Positions 62,308 to 64,000 of a stretch of DNA of 64,000 nt are shown piece after piece. The notes under the pieces were generated by a model that worked only from the letters and a program-made list of their open reading frames with translations, had not been told where the DNA came from and ran no database searches. The stretch's first letter is position 1. Every line of letters starts with the position of its first letter. The DNA comes from Sandaracinaceae bacterium (GTDB taxonomy: Bacteria > Myxococcota_A > Polyangia > Polyangiales > Sandaracinaceae). The position numbers were made by a program, and so were the translations under genes. The stretch covers positions 248,001 to 312,000 of the forward strand of contig JACKEC010000016.1 in the NCBI GenBank assembly GCA_020633195.1, read 5' to 3'.

Positions 62308-64000
62308 ATGTCCGCCTCTTTCGCGACCCGTCGTGGCTCGCTCGTCCTCACCCTCGCCGTCGTCTTCGCGGCGCTGTGCGCCCCGATCTCCGCCTCGGCT
62401 CAGGAGGCCGGCGCGCTCACCGCGGGCGGCATGGACTTGCATCTCTTCCGTCCCGCCGTGGACAGCAAGGGACACCTGTCGGTCAACGGCACGGACATCC
62501 TCCCTCACCTCGGGATCAGCTTCGGCCTGCTCCTCGACGGTGGCTTCGGGATGATCCCCGTCACCACCTTCGTGAACGAGGCGGACTTCACCGCCGACCA
62601 GGCCAACTACTGCAGCGGCCGCGGGGACCGAAACGACGCGGGCGGGCCGAACGGCATCCTCTGCGGTCGCCTCGTCGACACGCAGCTGACCGGCACGCTG
62701 CACTTCAACCTCGGCCTCGCGAACCTGATGATCGTGGGCCTCCAGATCCCGGTCTCGATCGGCAGCGGCGCGAACCTCACGCTGCCCGGCGTCTTCAACG
62801 ACGTCGCGTCGAACCGCACCACCGGCCTCGACAACCAGAGCCTCGGCAACATCGCGCTCCACGGGAAGATCCGCATCCTCCGCGCGGAGCGGAACGACGG
62901 ATGGGGCCTCGCCGGCATCGTGCAGCTCGAGTTCCCCACCGGCGCCTCGAACCGGTTCGCGGGTGACCCGACCTTCGTCCTCTGGCCCCACCTGATCGGT
63001 GAGTGGCGACCGGATCGTCACGTGCGCTTCGACCTCGACGTCGGCTACCGGCTCGTGATCGGCGACGGCACCTCGCTCCCGATCGGCGCGCGCACCGTGC
63101 CCACCATGTCGACCCAGGCGACGACGCCGATGTACGCGACGATGGGCTCGAACTTCCGCTACGACGACCAGATCACCTTCGGTCTGGGCGCCAGCTTCCG
63201 CTTCGGTGACGCGCCGCTCGAGCTCGTGCTCGAGGCCTACGGCAACTACATCATGAGCGGCATCGACGGGAACGGGGACTTCGGCGCCGACGGCTCGATG
63301 AACCTCGAGGCGCTCCTCGGTCTCAAGATCTTCGTCGAGCGCAACAGCTACCTCGTGTTCGGCGGCGGCGGCGGCCTCCCGGTGGGCGGGGCGACGCAGG
63401 CGGACGTCCGCGGGATGCTCGGCTTCATCTTCGAGCCGTCGATCGGCGACCGCGACGGCGACGGCCTGCGCGACGACGTCGACCAGTGCCCCGACGAGCC
63501 GGAGGACTTCGACGGCTTCGCCGACGAGGACGGCTGCCCGGATCCGGACAACGACCGCGACGGGATCCTCGACGTGGACGACGAGTGCCCGATGGTCCCC
63601 GAGGACCGCGACGGCGACGCGGACGAGGACGGCTGCCCCGAGGGCAACGAGGGCGACCGCGACGGTGACGGCATCCTCGACAACGACGACGAGTGCCCCG
63701 ACGACCCGGAGGACCGCGACGGCTTCCAGGACGAGGACGGCTGCCCCGACCCGGACAACGACCGCGACGGCATCCTCGACACCGACGACCTCTGCCCGAA
63801 CGACCCCGAGGATCGCGACAACTTCCAGGACCAGGACGGCTGCCCCGATCCGGACAACGATCAGGACCGCATCCTCGACGTGGACGACAACTGTCCGAAC
63901 GAGCCCGAGACCTACAACGGGACCGAGGACGAAGACGGCTGCCCCGACACGGGGAGCGTCATCATCGAAGAGAACTCGATCCTCATCCTCGAGAAGATCT
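62308..64000 (+). CDS. Outer-membrane beta-barrel protein with TSP type-3 repeats (OmpA-like, cut by window end)
   Basis: At least 564 residues; incomplete at the 3' end. ATG 62308; cleavable signal RRGSLVLTLAVVFAALCAP with ISASAQ cleavage. About 30-370 is a beta-barrel-like region (LHFNLGLANLMIVGLQIPVS, WRPDRHVRFDLDVGYRLVIG). About 376-548 holds TSP type-3 repeats (DRDGDGLRDDVDQCPDEPED, DNDRDGILDVDDECP; Ca2+-binding Asp rows). The visible end (GSVIIEENSILILEKI) is the usual entry to a peptidoglycan-binding OmpA domain, which probably lies beyond the window. Strong promoter upstream suggests an abundant protein that ties outer membrane to peptidoglycan. Confidence 0.85.
   Translation, partial: MSASFATRRGSLVLTLAVVFAALCAPISASAQEAGALTAGGMDLHLFRPAVDSKGHLSVNGTDILPHLGISFGLLLDGGFGMIPVTTFVNEADFTADQANYCSGRGDRNDAGGPNGILCGRLVDTQLTGTLHFNLGLANLMIVGLQIPVSIGSGANLTLPGVFNDVASNRTTGLDNQSLGNIALHGKIRILRAERNDGWGLAGIVQLEFPTGASNRFAGDPTFVLWPHLIGEWRPDRHVRFDLDVGYRLVIGDGTSLPIGARTVPTMSTQATTPMYATMGSNFRYDDQITFGLGASFRFGDAPLELVLEAYGNYIMSGIDGNGDFGADGSMNLEALLGLKIFVERNSYLVFGGGGGLPVGGATQADVRGMLGFIFEPSIGDRDGDGLRDDVDQCPDEPEDFDGFADEDGCPDPDNDRDGILDVDDECPMVPEDRDGDADEDGCPEGNEGDRDGDGILDNDDECPDDPEDRDGFQDEDGCPDPDNDRDGILDTDDLCPNDPEDRDNFQDQDGCPDPDNDQDRILDVDDNCPNEPETYNGTEDEDGCPDTGSVIIEENSILILEKI

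Overview
This 64 kb window is a GC-rich (roughly 70 percent by eye) bacterial chromosome segment that looks like a myxobacterium of the Polyangia/Sandaracinaceae kind. The basis is mixed. The sequence shows many cysteine-rich or DAG-rich lipoproteins, two proteins with MYXO-CTERM-like sorting motifs (Cys motif, membrane segment, Arg cluster), FHA, PilZ, J-domain and TPR mosaics, and frequent GTG/TTG starts. Assignment to Sandaracinaceae is inference from that repertoire. I see no phage, insertion sequence, CRISPR array, plasmid origin or classical biosynthetic cluster.

Layout. 0-9 kb: a surface lipoprotein, an acyl thioesterase, and arginine genes argB, argD and argF, with argB separated from argD-argF by unrelated small genes. 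9-15.9 kb: a chaperone module (J-domain/TPR protein, DnaK paralogue, small partner), then a CBS protein overlapping a MYXO-CTERM protein. 16-22.5 kb: a ten-repeat Cys-rich lipoprotein, a CorC/HlyC-type protein with a coupled small ORF, a metallophosphoesterase, and a MerR-TPR regulator. 22.5-35 kb: a 1787-residue TPR protein, a DUF2203 protein, PdxH, a zinc J-domain protein, a large degenerate-receiver/TPR protein, a retropepsin-like lipoprotein coupled to an Mpo1/DUF962 protein, and a cold-shock gene with a long structured leader. 35-43 kb: patatin phospholipase, a cytosolic TroA-fold protein, PilZ, a 1091-residue amidohydrolase mosaic lipoprotein, two tandem paralogous small exported proteins, panD and tRNA-Leu(UAA). 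43-50.5 kb: lipoproteins, including a Trp/Cys repeat protein and a 1371-residue protein that seems to be two lipoproteins fused through a MYXO-CTERM segment. 50.5-64 kb: a translationally coupled ECF sigma - FecR - envelope protein operon, more lipoproteins, a PfkB kinase with MTA phosphorylase, a divergent AGCS-like transporter, a VWA lipoprotein, a double-FHA membrane protein, and the start of a TSP3-repeat outer-membrane protein cut by the window end.

How the genes work together. Clear functional sets are arginine synthesis (argB, argD, argF), the J-protein/Hsp70 module, the sigma/FecR operon and the mtnP-pfkB pair. The rest is mostly envelope and surface protein genes in short, overlapping transcription units. 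The signals I find most worth a second look are the internal MYXO-CTERM plus second lipobox at 46.4-50.5 kb, the chaperone module with a shared domain either side of an unusual DnaK, the twin small exported proteins at 41.9-42.4 kb, and the hexanucleotide tracts and duplicated palindromic element in intergenic DNA.
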